Source: Fidelibacterota bacterium | GTDB taxonomy: Bacteria > Fidelibacterota > UBA8477 > JABMPR01 | Assembly (NCBI GenBank): GCA_030596225.1 | Contig: JAUVKO010000116.1 | Coordinates: forward strand, 1-6,910 | Direction of reading: 5' to 3' | Length of the DNA: 6,910 nucleotides | Shown: piece after piece, positions 1-5,209 of the stretch | Layout: each line of letters begins with the position of its first letter | Position numbering within the stretch: position 1 is the first letter of the stretch | The notes under the pieces: model-generated | Told to the model about the DNA's origin: nothing | The model's database searches: none | The model's input: the letters and a program-made list of their open reading frames with translations, nothing else | Translations under genes and position numbers: made by a program

Positions 1-7
1 CAAGGTC

Positions 8-1111
8 TTATACTGAATTAATGATACCACCGCCAACTACATGTCCATTTTGAAAGAAGACTGCAGATTGTCCGGGAGTAATTGCATTTTCAGGTGTTTC
101 AAACCTCACGCTTAGCTCAGTATCGGAAATGCGTGAGATAACAGCCGGCTTTGCCTTGTGATTATAGCGAATCTGAACCTCTACAGGCTGGTCAAGGATG
201 AAAGAATCGGGGATAAGCCAGTTGCAGGAATTCACCGTGAAGGTCGTGGCTACAGCGTCCTTTCTGCTTCCCACATGAATTACATTATTTTTCACATCGA
301 TCTGGTTAACGAACACCCTTTTGCCGGTAGCTAGTCCAAGTCCTTTACGTTGACCAATGGTATAATTAAAAATACCCTGGTGTTGTCCAATGACTTCGCC
401 CCTGGCATCAACAAAATCCCCGGAGGGAGCTGCCTCTATGATCTCCGGATACTGTTCATTCAGAAAACGGCGGTAATCATTATCCGGGACAAAACAGATT
501 TCCATACTCTCAGGCCTATCAGCAGTCTGCATATCGGCCTGGCTTGCCAGTTTGCGGACTTCACTTTTAGAAAGATCACCTAAGGGAAAAAGTGTCCGTT
601 CCAGATCTTCCGGTCGAATACCCCAGAGAACATAAGATTGATCCTTGTGCTGGTCTTTCCCTCTGCCAATGACCCAATTCCCGGAGGCGGCGTGTTTGAC
701 CTTACGGGCATAGTGTCCTGTGGCCAGGAAATCCACATCTAGATCATCCAGCTTGTTTAGCAGGGTATGCCATTTGATCTCCGTATTGCAGATAATGCAG
801 GGGTTCGGTGTCCGACCTGCTTTGTATTCGGAGACAAAATTCTCGATAACGATCTGCTTGAATTCTGTTGACATATCCAGAGTATAATGATGAATACCCA
901 GGGAAGCACATTCAGCCTTAGCATTGTTGATATCATTAAGTGAACAGCAGTTGCTTTCATGCGTAGGATGCCCACCGGTATCGATATAGCCCCATAATTT
1001 TATGGTTACACCAATGACATCATACCCCTGCTCCACCAGAAGATGTGCGGCCAGGGAACTATCAACACCACCACTCATGGCAATGGCGACTTTTTTATTT
1101 CGTGTCCCCAT
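8..1111 (-). CDS. mnmA: tRNA-specific 2-thiouridylase MnmA
   Basis: A 367-residue cytoplasmic enzyme that activates the C2 oxygen of wobble uridine 34 in tRNA Lys/Glu/Gln with ATP and replaces it with sulfur supplied by a persulfide relay. The N-terminal PP-loop ATP-pyrophosphatase motif SGGVDSS is at residues 13-19. The catalytic cysteine region NPCIICN is at 103-109, followed by TGHYAR at 131-136, KDQSYVLW at 156-163, the second catalytic cysteine in MEICFVPD (Cys206), and the tRNA-binding stretch YTIGQRKGLGLA at 250-261. Length and domain order are normal for the family, with a C-terminal beta-barrel after about residue 290. The first loop contains a Cys pair (55-56) in an insert seen in only part of the family. 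The ATG start places the PP-loop at the usual distance, and a purine-rich AGAG lies just upstream. It is transcribed divergently from mgtE, and its stop lies 7 bases from the window edge, so its downstream neighbour is not visible. Confidence 0.97.
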   Translation of the reverse strand: MGTRNKKVAIAMSGGVDSSLAAHLLVEQGYDVIGVTIKLWGYIDTGGHPTHESNCCSLNDINNAKAECASLGIHHYTLDMSTEFKQIVIENFVSEYKAGRTPNPCIICNTEIKWHTLLNKLDDLDVDFLATGHYARKVKHAASGNWVIGRGKDQHKDQSYVLWGIRPEDLERTLFPLGDLSKSEVRKLASQADMQTADRPESMEICFVPDNDYRRFLNEQYPEIIEAAPSGDFVDARGEVIGQHQGIFNYTIGQRKGLGLATGKRVFVNQIDVKNNVIHVGSRKDAVATTFTVNSCNWLIPDSFILDQPVEVQIRYNHKAKPAVISRISDTELSVRFETPENAITPGQSAVFFQNGHVVGGGIINSV

Positions 1112-1140
1112 TAGTACGGATCTCTTTGAATCGAATGGAT

Positions 1141-1172
1141 GATCAAACTCAATTTATCACAGAGTTGATCAA
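1141..1172. repeat. Imperfect inverted repeat in the mnmA leader side of the divergent spacer
   Basis: GATCAA-A-CTC (1141-1150) is complementary to GAGTTGATC (1162-1170), giving nine pairs with one bulged A and an 11-base centre. The right arm also lies within the perfect 8-base palindrome TTGATCAA (1165-1172). It lies 30 to 61 bases upstream of the mnmA start codon, so it could be a hairpin in the mnmA 5' untranslated RNA or a two-fold protein operator. No T-run follows on either strand, so a terminator is unlikely. The function is not known. Confidence 0.4.
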
Positions 1173-1212
1173 GATATATACTATCAATGCTTTTCATCGC
1201 CGGAACATAATT

Positions 1213-1376
1213 GAAAGTTAAGAGGGAGGGAATAAAGAATAGTATTTCTGCTAGTGCATAGAACTTAGATGGTAGGCGACAGTTATTTGTAGACAGAGAC
1301 TATATATAGCAATAACATTAGAGTTTCTTTTCCTCCTTCCTTCTTTGCTATTCCCGCTTAATTTCAGAGCAAGCTC
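1213..1376 (+). promoter_or_regulatory. Candidate structured leader of mgtE (unclassified)
   Basis: The segment before mgtE can be drawn as a closed multi-branch fold. A long-range stem pairs 1213-1239 with 1341-1365 in four blocks: GAAA/TTTC, TTAAG/CTTAA, GGGAAT/ATTCCC and AAAGAA/TTCTTT. That is 21 pairs broken by small bulges and one internal loop. Inside it are a short hairpin at about 1251-1269 (CTA-GT/ACT-TAG type) and a second one pairing GTTATTTG (1282-1289) with CAATAAC (1310-1316) with one bulge. Part of the left arm (1223-1229) can instead pair with CCTCCTT at 1332-1338, so two exclusive folds are possible. The right arm ends 11 bases before the mgtE ATG. Mg2+ transporter genes often carry such leaders, but the conserved M-box (ykoK) sequence was not recognised. 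The fold was done by eye, and purine/pyrimidine bias may explain part of it. Confidence 0.3.
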
Positions 1377-2750
1377 ATGAAAGATCTGCACCTCCATATT
1401 GACACTGTCAGACGACTCTTGCGCCGCCATGCCAAGAGCAATCTTGAGAATATGCTGGCTAAGCTGCATCCGGCTGATCTAGCTCTGATTTTTCGGCATA
1501 TCACAACCGAGGAGCGCCATGATGTCTTTTTGACAATAGCTGATGTGGATCATGCCGCTGAAGTGGTTTCTGAAATGGATGAGCATCTCACTGAAGAGCT
1601 GTTAGTTTCTCTACCGATTGAGAAAACCATGCAATTGATGAAAGCCATGTCTCCTGATGATGAGGCTGATATTCTTCAATTGCTCCCGGAAGAACTGGCT
1701 GAAGACATATTAAATCGTCTCAAGGACAGTGAATCTGACGAGCTGGAAACTCTCATGGCTTATCCGGAGAATTCTGCCGGTGGTCTGATGATCCCCGATG
1801 TCTTTGCTCTCCATGAAGACACAACAGTTGGCGAAGCCATTGCATCAATCCAGAATCAGGATGAGCAGGAAATGGTTTTTTACCTGTATGTGATAGATGA
1901 TCGCCAGCATCTGGTAGGTGTGATCTCATTACGGGACCTGATTACTTCCAAGCCAAACAGAAAATTAAGTCAGATGATGATCACTCGCGTCCATGCGGTT
2001 CAACCACTGACAGATCAGGAAGAAGTAGCCCATATTGTATCTCAGTATAATATCCTTGCCGTTCCTGTTGTGGATGAGAGTAATAAATTAATGGGAATTA
2101 TTACCGTAGATGATGTCATTGATGTAATCCGCGAGGAAGCCACCGAAGATTTTCTCCAGATGGCCGGTGCTGGTCGTGATCGTGATATTCTCATGAAGAG
2201 TGCCTTTTCCAATGCCAAGACTCGGATTCCCTGGCTTTTCGCCAGTTGGATTGGTGGGATGCTGGTCGCCAGTATCATTACCACATACGAAGAAACCCTG
2301 GGTCAGGTTTTGGCCTTGATTGCTTTTCTGCCCATCATCATTGGTATGGCTGGCAACGTTGGAACCCAGACCGCAACCATCGTTGTAAGAGGAATTGCCA
2401 CAGGGAGAGTTGCTCATTCGACAGCGCTAAAAGTAGTGTTAAAGGAATTGAAGGTTGGTTTTATACTTGGCGCACTGTATGGCATTCTTTTAGGGGGATC
2501 AGGTTATGTTTTGGGTTTGCTGGGTTACATGGATATGGGGGTCATGTCTGCCCCGGAGTTAGGTATCACCATCGGTACTGCTATCGTTCTAGCTATGGCG
2601 ACTGCTGCCTTTGTTGGAGCACTGGTACCGGTTGTCCTTAATCGCATTAATCTGGATCCGGCCGTAGCGACAGGTCCTTTTGTAACGACCAGTGTCGATA
2701 TCCTGGGAGTTGTAGTTTACTTCATCGTTGCCGGGTTCTTTATTCTCTAA
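1377..2750 (+). CDS. mgtE: Magnesium transporter MgtE
   Basis: A 457-residue inner-membrane Mg2+ channel of the MgtE/SLC41 family, gated by cytosolic Mg2+. The N-terminal helical domain spans about residues 1-128. The YPENSAGGLM block (129-138) opens a pair of CBS domains (about 137-195 and 200-255). A connecting plug helix follows (about 256-282), then five membrane segments (about 285-303, 312-335, 355-385, 397-420 and 432-457). The pore signature GNVGTQ is at 326-331. The terminal TGPFVTTSVDILG block contains Asp441, equivalent by position to the pore Mg2+-binding aspartate (Asp432) of Thermus MgtE. Length is normal. The ATG is the first possible start because an in-frame TAA lies at 1359-1361, and only a weak GAG precedes it. 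It heads a likely operon, with the next gene 3 bases on, and the spacer upstream may form a regulatory leader. Confidence 0.97.
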   Translation: MKDLHLHIDTVRRLLRRHAKSNLENMLAKLHPADLALIFRHITTEERHDVFLTIADVDHAAEVVSEMDEHLTEELLVSLPIEKTMQLMKAMSPDDEADILQLLPEELAEDILNRLKDSESDELETLMAYPENSAGGLMIPDVFALHEDTTVGEAIASIQNQDEQEMVFYLYVIDDRQHLVGVISLRDLITSKPNRKLSQMMITRVHAVQPLTDQEEVAHIVSQYNILAVPVVDESNKLMGIITVDDVIDVIREEATEDFLQMAGAGRDRDILMKSAFSNAKTRIPWLFASWIGGMLVASIITTYEETLGQVLALIAFLPIIIGMAGNVGTQTATIVVRGIATGRVAHSTALKVVLKELKVGFILGALYGILLGGSGYVLGLLGYMDMGVMSAPELGITIGTAIVLAMATAAFVGALVPVVLNRINLDPAVATGPFVTTSVDILGVVVYFIVAGFFIL

Positions 2751-2753
2751 AGA

Positions 2754-3857
2754 ATGACCCTCCTAATTTCAATTGGTTTAATTTGCGCCACCATGGTCTA
2801 TATGGCCTTTACTTTGCTGATATCAAAGGGTCTGGTGCAAAAGCAGGATAGTATGACCAGCGATGATAACCCTGCTGTTGCAGTTGTGATTGCAGCCCGC
2901 AATGAGGAGCAAAATCTTCCTGGGCTTTTAGCTGATCTGCTTGATCAGGATTACCAGGGGAATCTGGATATTTATATTGCAGATGATCGTTCCACAGATT
3001 CAACAGGGTCAATATTGGAACACTTTTCTAAAAAGAACAGGCATGTTCATTCGATTAGGATTAGCACTTTATCAGAACAGATGACCCCCAAGAAAAACGC
3101 TTTAACTGAATGTCTGAAGAAGACAACTGCAGAGATCATACTGAGTACTGACGCAGACTGTCGCGTCGGTCCCGCTTGGGTTTCAAGTGCTGTTTCACAG
3201 ATGGATGGGGATGTAGGGATTCTGGTTGGTTATTCGCAAGTTGAAGCCAGTGGATTCTTTGCAAAGTACCAAGCTTTAGATTTTATCGCAGTTATGGTCG
3301 CTAATGCAGGGATGATGGCCCAAGGGTATGCCTGGAGTGGTTCGGGGCAGAATCTGGCTTATCGCAGGTCAGCCTTTACGGCCATCGGTGGGTTTAACCC
3401 AGTAGCACATAAGGTTTCAGGTGATGATGTTTATCTGGTACAGACCATACCGGCAAAAACCGGATTAAAAGCCAGGTTTAATTTTGACAAGGCTCATTTT
3501 GTACGGACATTACCCACGAATTCAATAAAAGCTTTTCTAAATCAGAGAATTCGTTGGTCCTCAAATTCAAGGGGATTAGAGAAGAGCAATCCACTCTTCT
3601 TAGGTTTTTTGCTGAGTGCTTTCCTGACAAATCTGCTGCTGCTGATTAGTTCTCTCATAGGTCTATTAGGAACCGCTTTCTGGTTTTCCGTAAGTATCAA
3701 ATTTCTATCTGAGGGATTAGTTCTTGTATTGGGCGCCAGGAAATTTGGATATTGGTCTATATTAATTCAATACCCGCTTTGGTTTGTGATCCAACCGATA
3801 TATATCACTTACGTTGGTCTAATGGGGTTGCGCGGTAAGTTTAGCTGGAAACCCTGA
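2754..3857 (+). CDS. Membrane-anchored family 2 glycosyltransferase
   Basis: A 367-residue GT2 (GT-A fold) enzyme, probably transferring a sugar from a nucleotide-sugar donor at the cytoplasmic face of the inner membrane. Residues 3-24 are an N-terminal membrane helix. The catalytic domain begins with VVIAARNEEQN (44-54) and has the nucleotide-binding DDRSTDST (77-84), the metal-binding DAD motif (133-135), the GSGQNLAYRR acceptor-site loop (196-205), GDD (223-225) in the place of the usual ED catalytic base, and QRIRW (264-268) as the QxxRW motif of processive-type enzymes. Three or so hydrophobic segments follow (about 281-309, 312-327 and 335-357), and the protein ends in KFSWKP. The same layout is common in Bacteroidota-type GT2 proteins; donor and acceptor cannot be told from sequence. 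It starts 3 bases after mgtE with no recognisable Shine-Dalgarno, which suggests coupled translation. An in-frame ATG at residue 14 would cut into the first helix. Confidence 0.9.
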   Translation: MTLLISIGLICATMVYMAFTLLISKGLVQKQDSMTSDDNPAVAVVIAARNEEQNLPGLLADLLDQDYQGNLDIYIADDRSTDSTGSILEHFSKKNRHVHSIRISTLSEQMTPKKNALTECLKKTTAEIILSTDADCRVGPAWVSSAVSQMDGDVGILVGYSQVEASGFFAKYQALDFIAVMVANAGMMAQGYAWSGSGQNLAYRRSAFTAIGGFNPVAHKVSGDDVYLVQTIPAKTGLKARFNFDKAHFVRTLPTNSIKAFLNQRIRWSSNSRGLEKSNPLFLGFLLSAFLTNLLLLISSLIGLLGTAFWFSVSIKFLSEGLVLVLGARKFGYWSILIQYPLWFVIQPIYITYVGLMGLRGKFSWKP

Positions 3858-3860
3858 GGT
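3856..3860 (+). promoter_or_regulatory. Ribosome binding site of the DUF3108-type gene
   Basis: GAGGT overlaps the TGA stop of the glycosyltransferase gene. It leaves 6 bases to a GTG at 3867 and 9 bases to the ATG at 3870; both fit. The ATG is preferred because it gives the more usual start codon and an immediate MLKRLLFL signal peptide. Its overlap with the upstream stop argues for translation by terminating ribosomes. Confidence 0.55.
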
Positions 3861-3869
3861 CTGTTTGTG

Positions 3870-4592
3870 ATGTTGAAAAGACTACTATTCCTTTGCCTGT
3901 TCTGGACTGCTCTTACTGCAGGCAAACCCATCGAAGTCATTCAATATGAAGTTTCCTATATTGGTATACCGCTGCTGGATATGGTTCTGACCTGGGTTGA
4001 AGATGATACCAGTGTTCATATCTCATACGACAATCAGCTAAAACCATTTATCGCATTTTTTCACCCCATCAACAATATCTATCGAGTGCATTTTAGACGA
4101 GATGATTTTACACCACTAAGTTGGTCAAAAACAATATCAGAGGGGAAAATGCAATTTGAACTTGAAGCCAGACGATCATCAGATGGGAAAAAGGCTATCT
4201 ATTCAAGCGGGAAGAACTTTGATCTTCCATCAAATGTGCTCACCGTTTTTTCTGCCACCCATTTTTTAGCGGCGAAAGCCGGAAATGCAGACTTCTTTCC
4301 AGTAAAGATCCCGGTATTTATCGATGGTGAAACTTGGGAAGCAACAGCCCGACGTTTTGACGCGACAAGTCCTCACCCGAATCATTCTCTAGAGCTGGAG
4401 CAAGTCTTGATCCAGACCGACCTGCATTACATTAGTGGACAATCCCTTGTGAAAAAAAACGATATTCTTACCTCGGTCATTGCTACTGAAGGAACTCAAT
4501 TTCTGCTATGGGTCTCACCTGAAGGCACCTACACCAAAGCTCAATTTGGGAAATTTCCCAAGGCTGTTATATTGGATCAAAAGAAAAATTAA
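3870..4592 (+). CDS. Secreted DUF3108-type protein
   Basis: A 240-residue exported protein of unknown function. It starts with a typical signal peptide: positively charged MLKR, a hydrophobic core to about residue 16, and likely cleavage after the LTAG region near residues 17-19. No lipobox cysteine is seen (LFLC is not a valid one), so it should be free in the periplasm or outer-membrane associated. The mature part is beta-rich and opens with EVSYIGIPLLDM, then Tyr/Phe-rich strands, a YRVHF...TPLSWSKTISEG stretch, a central VLTVFSATHFLAAK helix and an FIDGETWEATARRFDA strand pair. This order matches how I remember DUF3108 proteins of Gram-negative bacteria, but it is pattern recognition only. 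A GTG at 3867 would add one residue. It follows the glycosyltransferase by 12 bases and may handle or bind an envelope glycan or lipid made by it, which is inference. Confidence 0.8.
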   Translation: MLKRLLFLCLFWTALTAGKPIEVIQYEVSYIGIPLLDMVLTWVEDDTSVHISYDNQLKPFIAFFHPINNIYRVHFRRDDFTPLSWSKTISEGKMQFELEARRSSDGKKAIYSSGKNFDLPSNVLTVFSATHFLAAKAGNADFFPVKIPVFIDGETWEATARRFDATSPHPNHSLELEQVLIQTDLHYISGQSLVKKNDILTSVIATEGTQFLLWVSPEGTYTKAQFGKFPKAVILDQKKN

Positions 4593-4601
4593 GTGAATCA
4601 G

Positions 4602-4613
4602 GAAATCGGATTA
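4602..4613 (+). repeat. 12-base direct repeat, copy 1
   Basis: GAAATCGGATTA lies in the 37-base spacer before the small membrane protein gene, 16 bases before its ATG. An identical copy, in the same orientation, lies at 5059-5070 in the spacer after that gene. Both copies sit beside an AATATTTT run, downstream of this copy and upstream of the other. It may be a shared regulatory site, or chance. Confidence 0.45.
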
Positions 4614-4629
4614 ATATTTTAGATTAGCT

Positions 4630-5010
4630 ATGTTTACACGTACTAAAATCATCTTAGTTGAATATTGGAAGACTTTTGCCTTTTTTATTGTAGCTGGATT
4701 TTTTGTTTATGTAGGTCTTTTATTGGAGTGGGACAAAGAGATCATGGCCGGTTTTTTAGTCTTGTTCGGTATTCTTTCGCATGCTTTCGCGGGAGTGGTG
4801 GGGCTGGTAACCCTGATCCCCTTTATCGGTCCACTTCTGATCAAAGTATTGTCCATTCCGGCATTTTGGTTACTTAATGCAGGGGGGTATTTTGTTTCCA
4901 TCATTTTTGTGAAAAAAGGTTATGGTTCAAGTGTGGTTCAGGGGCGTGTGCTGACCATAGTCCTGTTGGTCGGAGTTGTCATTGGGTTTATTCTGGGGAA
5001 GATCATCTAA
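4630..5010 (+). CDS. Small four-helix membrane protein, unknown function
   Basis: A 126-residue, strongly hydrophobic protein that I do not recognise as a named family. Four membrane segments can be drawn: about residues 14-32, 38-63, 66-94 and 106-123. Short polar links are LEWDKE (32-37) and VKKGYGSS (94-101), the latter fitting a cytoplasmic loop by the positive-inside rule. The sequence LIPFIGPLL (62-70), followed by IPAFWLLNAGG (76-86), resembles the IPFVGP loop of the AI-2E-type protein encoded 1.7 kb downstream. No signal peptide, catalytic motif or metal site is evident. The ATG is the only credible start, because an in-frame TAA lies at 4612-4614. No Shine-Dalgarno is in position (AGGAAA is about 24 bases away). 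It follows the DUF3108-type gene by 37 bases in the same direction and probably closes that operon. The reading frame is convincing, but the role is open. Confidence 0.85.
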   Translation: MFTRTKIILVEYWKTFAFFIVAGFFVYVGLLLEWDKEIMAGFLVLFGILSHAFAGVVGLVTLIPFIGPLLIKVLSIPAFWLLNAGGYFVSIIFVKKGYGSSVVQGRVLTIVLLVGVVIGFILGKII

Positions 5011-5020
5011 GGTTTTTTGA

Positions 5021-5040
5021 GTTGATTTTTATCAACCTTT
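5021..5040 (+). terminator. Weak hairpin terminator of the mgtE operon
   Basis: GTTGAT (5021-5026) and ATCAAC (5031-5036) form a perfect six-pair stem around a TTTT loop, followed by CTTTTATAA. An alternative outer pairing AAGGTT (5009-5014) with AACCTT (5034-5039) shares part of the right arm. The stem is AT-rich and the T-run short, so termination may be partial. Its place 10 bases after the last gene of the block fits a terminator. Confidence 0.45.
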
Positions 5041-5058
5041 TATAATCCCAAATATTTT

Positions 5059-5070
5059 GAAATCGGATTA
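5059..5070 (+). repeat. 12-base direct repeat, copy 2
   Basis: GAAATCGGATTA, identical to and in the same orientation as the copy at 4602-4613. It lies 48 bases after the stop of the small membrane protein gene and about 140 bases before the cyclic-nucleotide-binding-domain gene. The bases just after it (TATAGG) are AT-rich but do not form a clear promoter with it. Confidence 0.45.
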
Positions 5071-5090
5071 TATAGGTTATCTTAAACTTT

Positions 5091-5119
5091 TTGGATATGT
5101 GCTCCAATAAAGGTTAAAT
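5091..5119 (+). promoter_or_regulatory. Possible sigma-70-type promoter for the cNMP/AI-2E pair
   Basis: TTGGAT (5091-5096) and TTAAAT (5114-5119) are separated by 17 bases and match the -35 and -10 consensus at three and four of six positions. This would put transcription start near 5126 and leave an untranslated leader of about 85 bases. It is weak, and many such pairs occur by chance in AT-rich spacers. If the organism uses a Bacteroidota-type sigma factor, the real promoter may be elsewhere in 5040-5120. Confidence 0.25.
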
Positions 5120-5124
5120 AAAAA

Positions 5125-5140
5125 CAGTCTGAAAGGACTG
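5125..5140 (+). promoter_or_regulatory. GAAA-tetraloop hairpin in the leader of the cNMP-domain gene
   Basis: CAGTCT (5125-5130) pairs with GGACTG (5135-5140), five Watson-Crick pairs plus a closing T-G wobble, around a GAAA loop of the stable GNRA class. It is followed by a G-rich GTGGGGCAGATACC stretch. There is no T-run, so it is not a terminator. It could be part of a leader RNA structure, but I cannot match it to a known riboswitch class. Confidence 0.3.
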
Positions 5141-5198
5141 GTGGGGCAGATACCTGTAAGCAATAATTTTTGAACATCTGGTCTCAACGTTTTTCCCT

Positions 5199-5204
5199 GG
5201 AAGG
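5199..5204 (+). promoter_or_regulatory. Ribosome binding site of the cNMP-domain gene
   Basis: GGAAGG lies 5 bases before the ATG at 5210. It is the clearest Shine-Dalgarno sequence among the plus-strand genes here and fixes the start, keeping the 28-residue basic N-terminal extension before the next in-frame ATG. Confidence 0.6.
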
Positions 5205-5209
5205 TTCTT

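Noticed and set aside
1283..1318. An 11-codon minus-strand reading frame (MLLLYIVSVYK) preceded by a perfect AGGAGG
   Set aside because: The AGGAGG is the complement of the long pyrimidine run and lies 13 bases from the ATG, too far for good use. The peptide is tiny and it overlaps the proposed leader fold on the other strand, so chance is the simpler reading.
1112..1376. A classical M-box (ykoK) magnesium riboswitch upstream of mgtE
   Set aside because: The conserved M-box core sequence and its usual stem order could not be found, so only an unclassified leader is proposed.
1251..1469. A 72-codon minus-strand open frame across the mgtE start, and other open frames opposite or within the seven genes
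   Set aside because: They overlap well-supported genes in other frames, have low-complexity or unnatural composition, and show no family motif; they are shadows.
3870..3930. A lipoprotein signal in the DUF3108-type protein
   Set aside because: The only cysteine in the signal region is in LFLC, inside the hydrophobic core and not fitting the lipobox pattern, so a normal signal peptide is more likely.
4602..5070. A mobile element bounded by 12-base target duplications carrying the small membrane protein gene
   Set aside because: There are no terminal inverted repeats and no transposase, and composition matches the neighbours. The gene also follows the operon smoothly, so the repeat is reported without this claim.
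5120..5209. A cyclic-di-GMP (GEMM) or other known riboswitch before the cNMP-domain gene
   Set aside because: Only the GAAA loop resembles it. The conserved GEMM core and receptor are absent, and no match to other remembered classes was seen.
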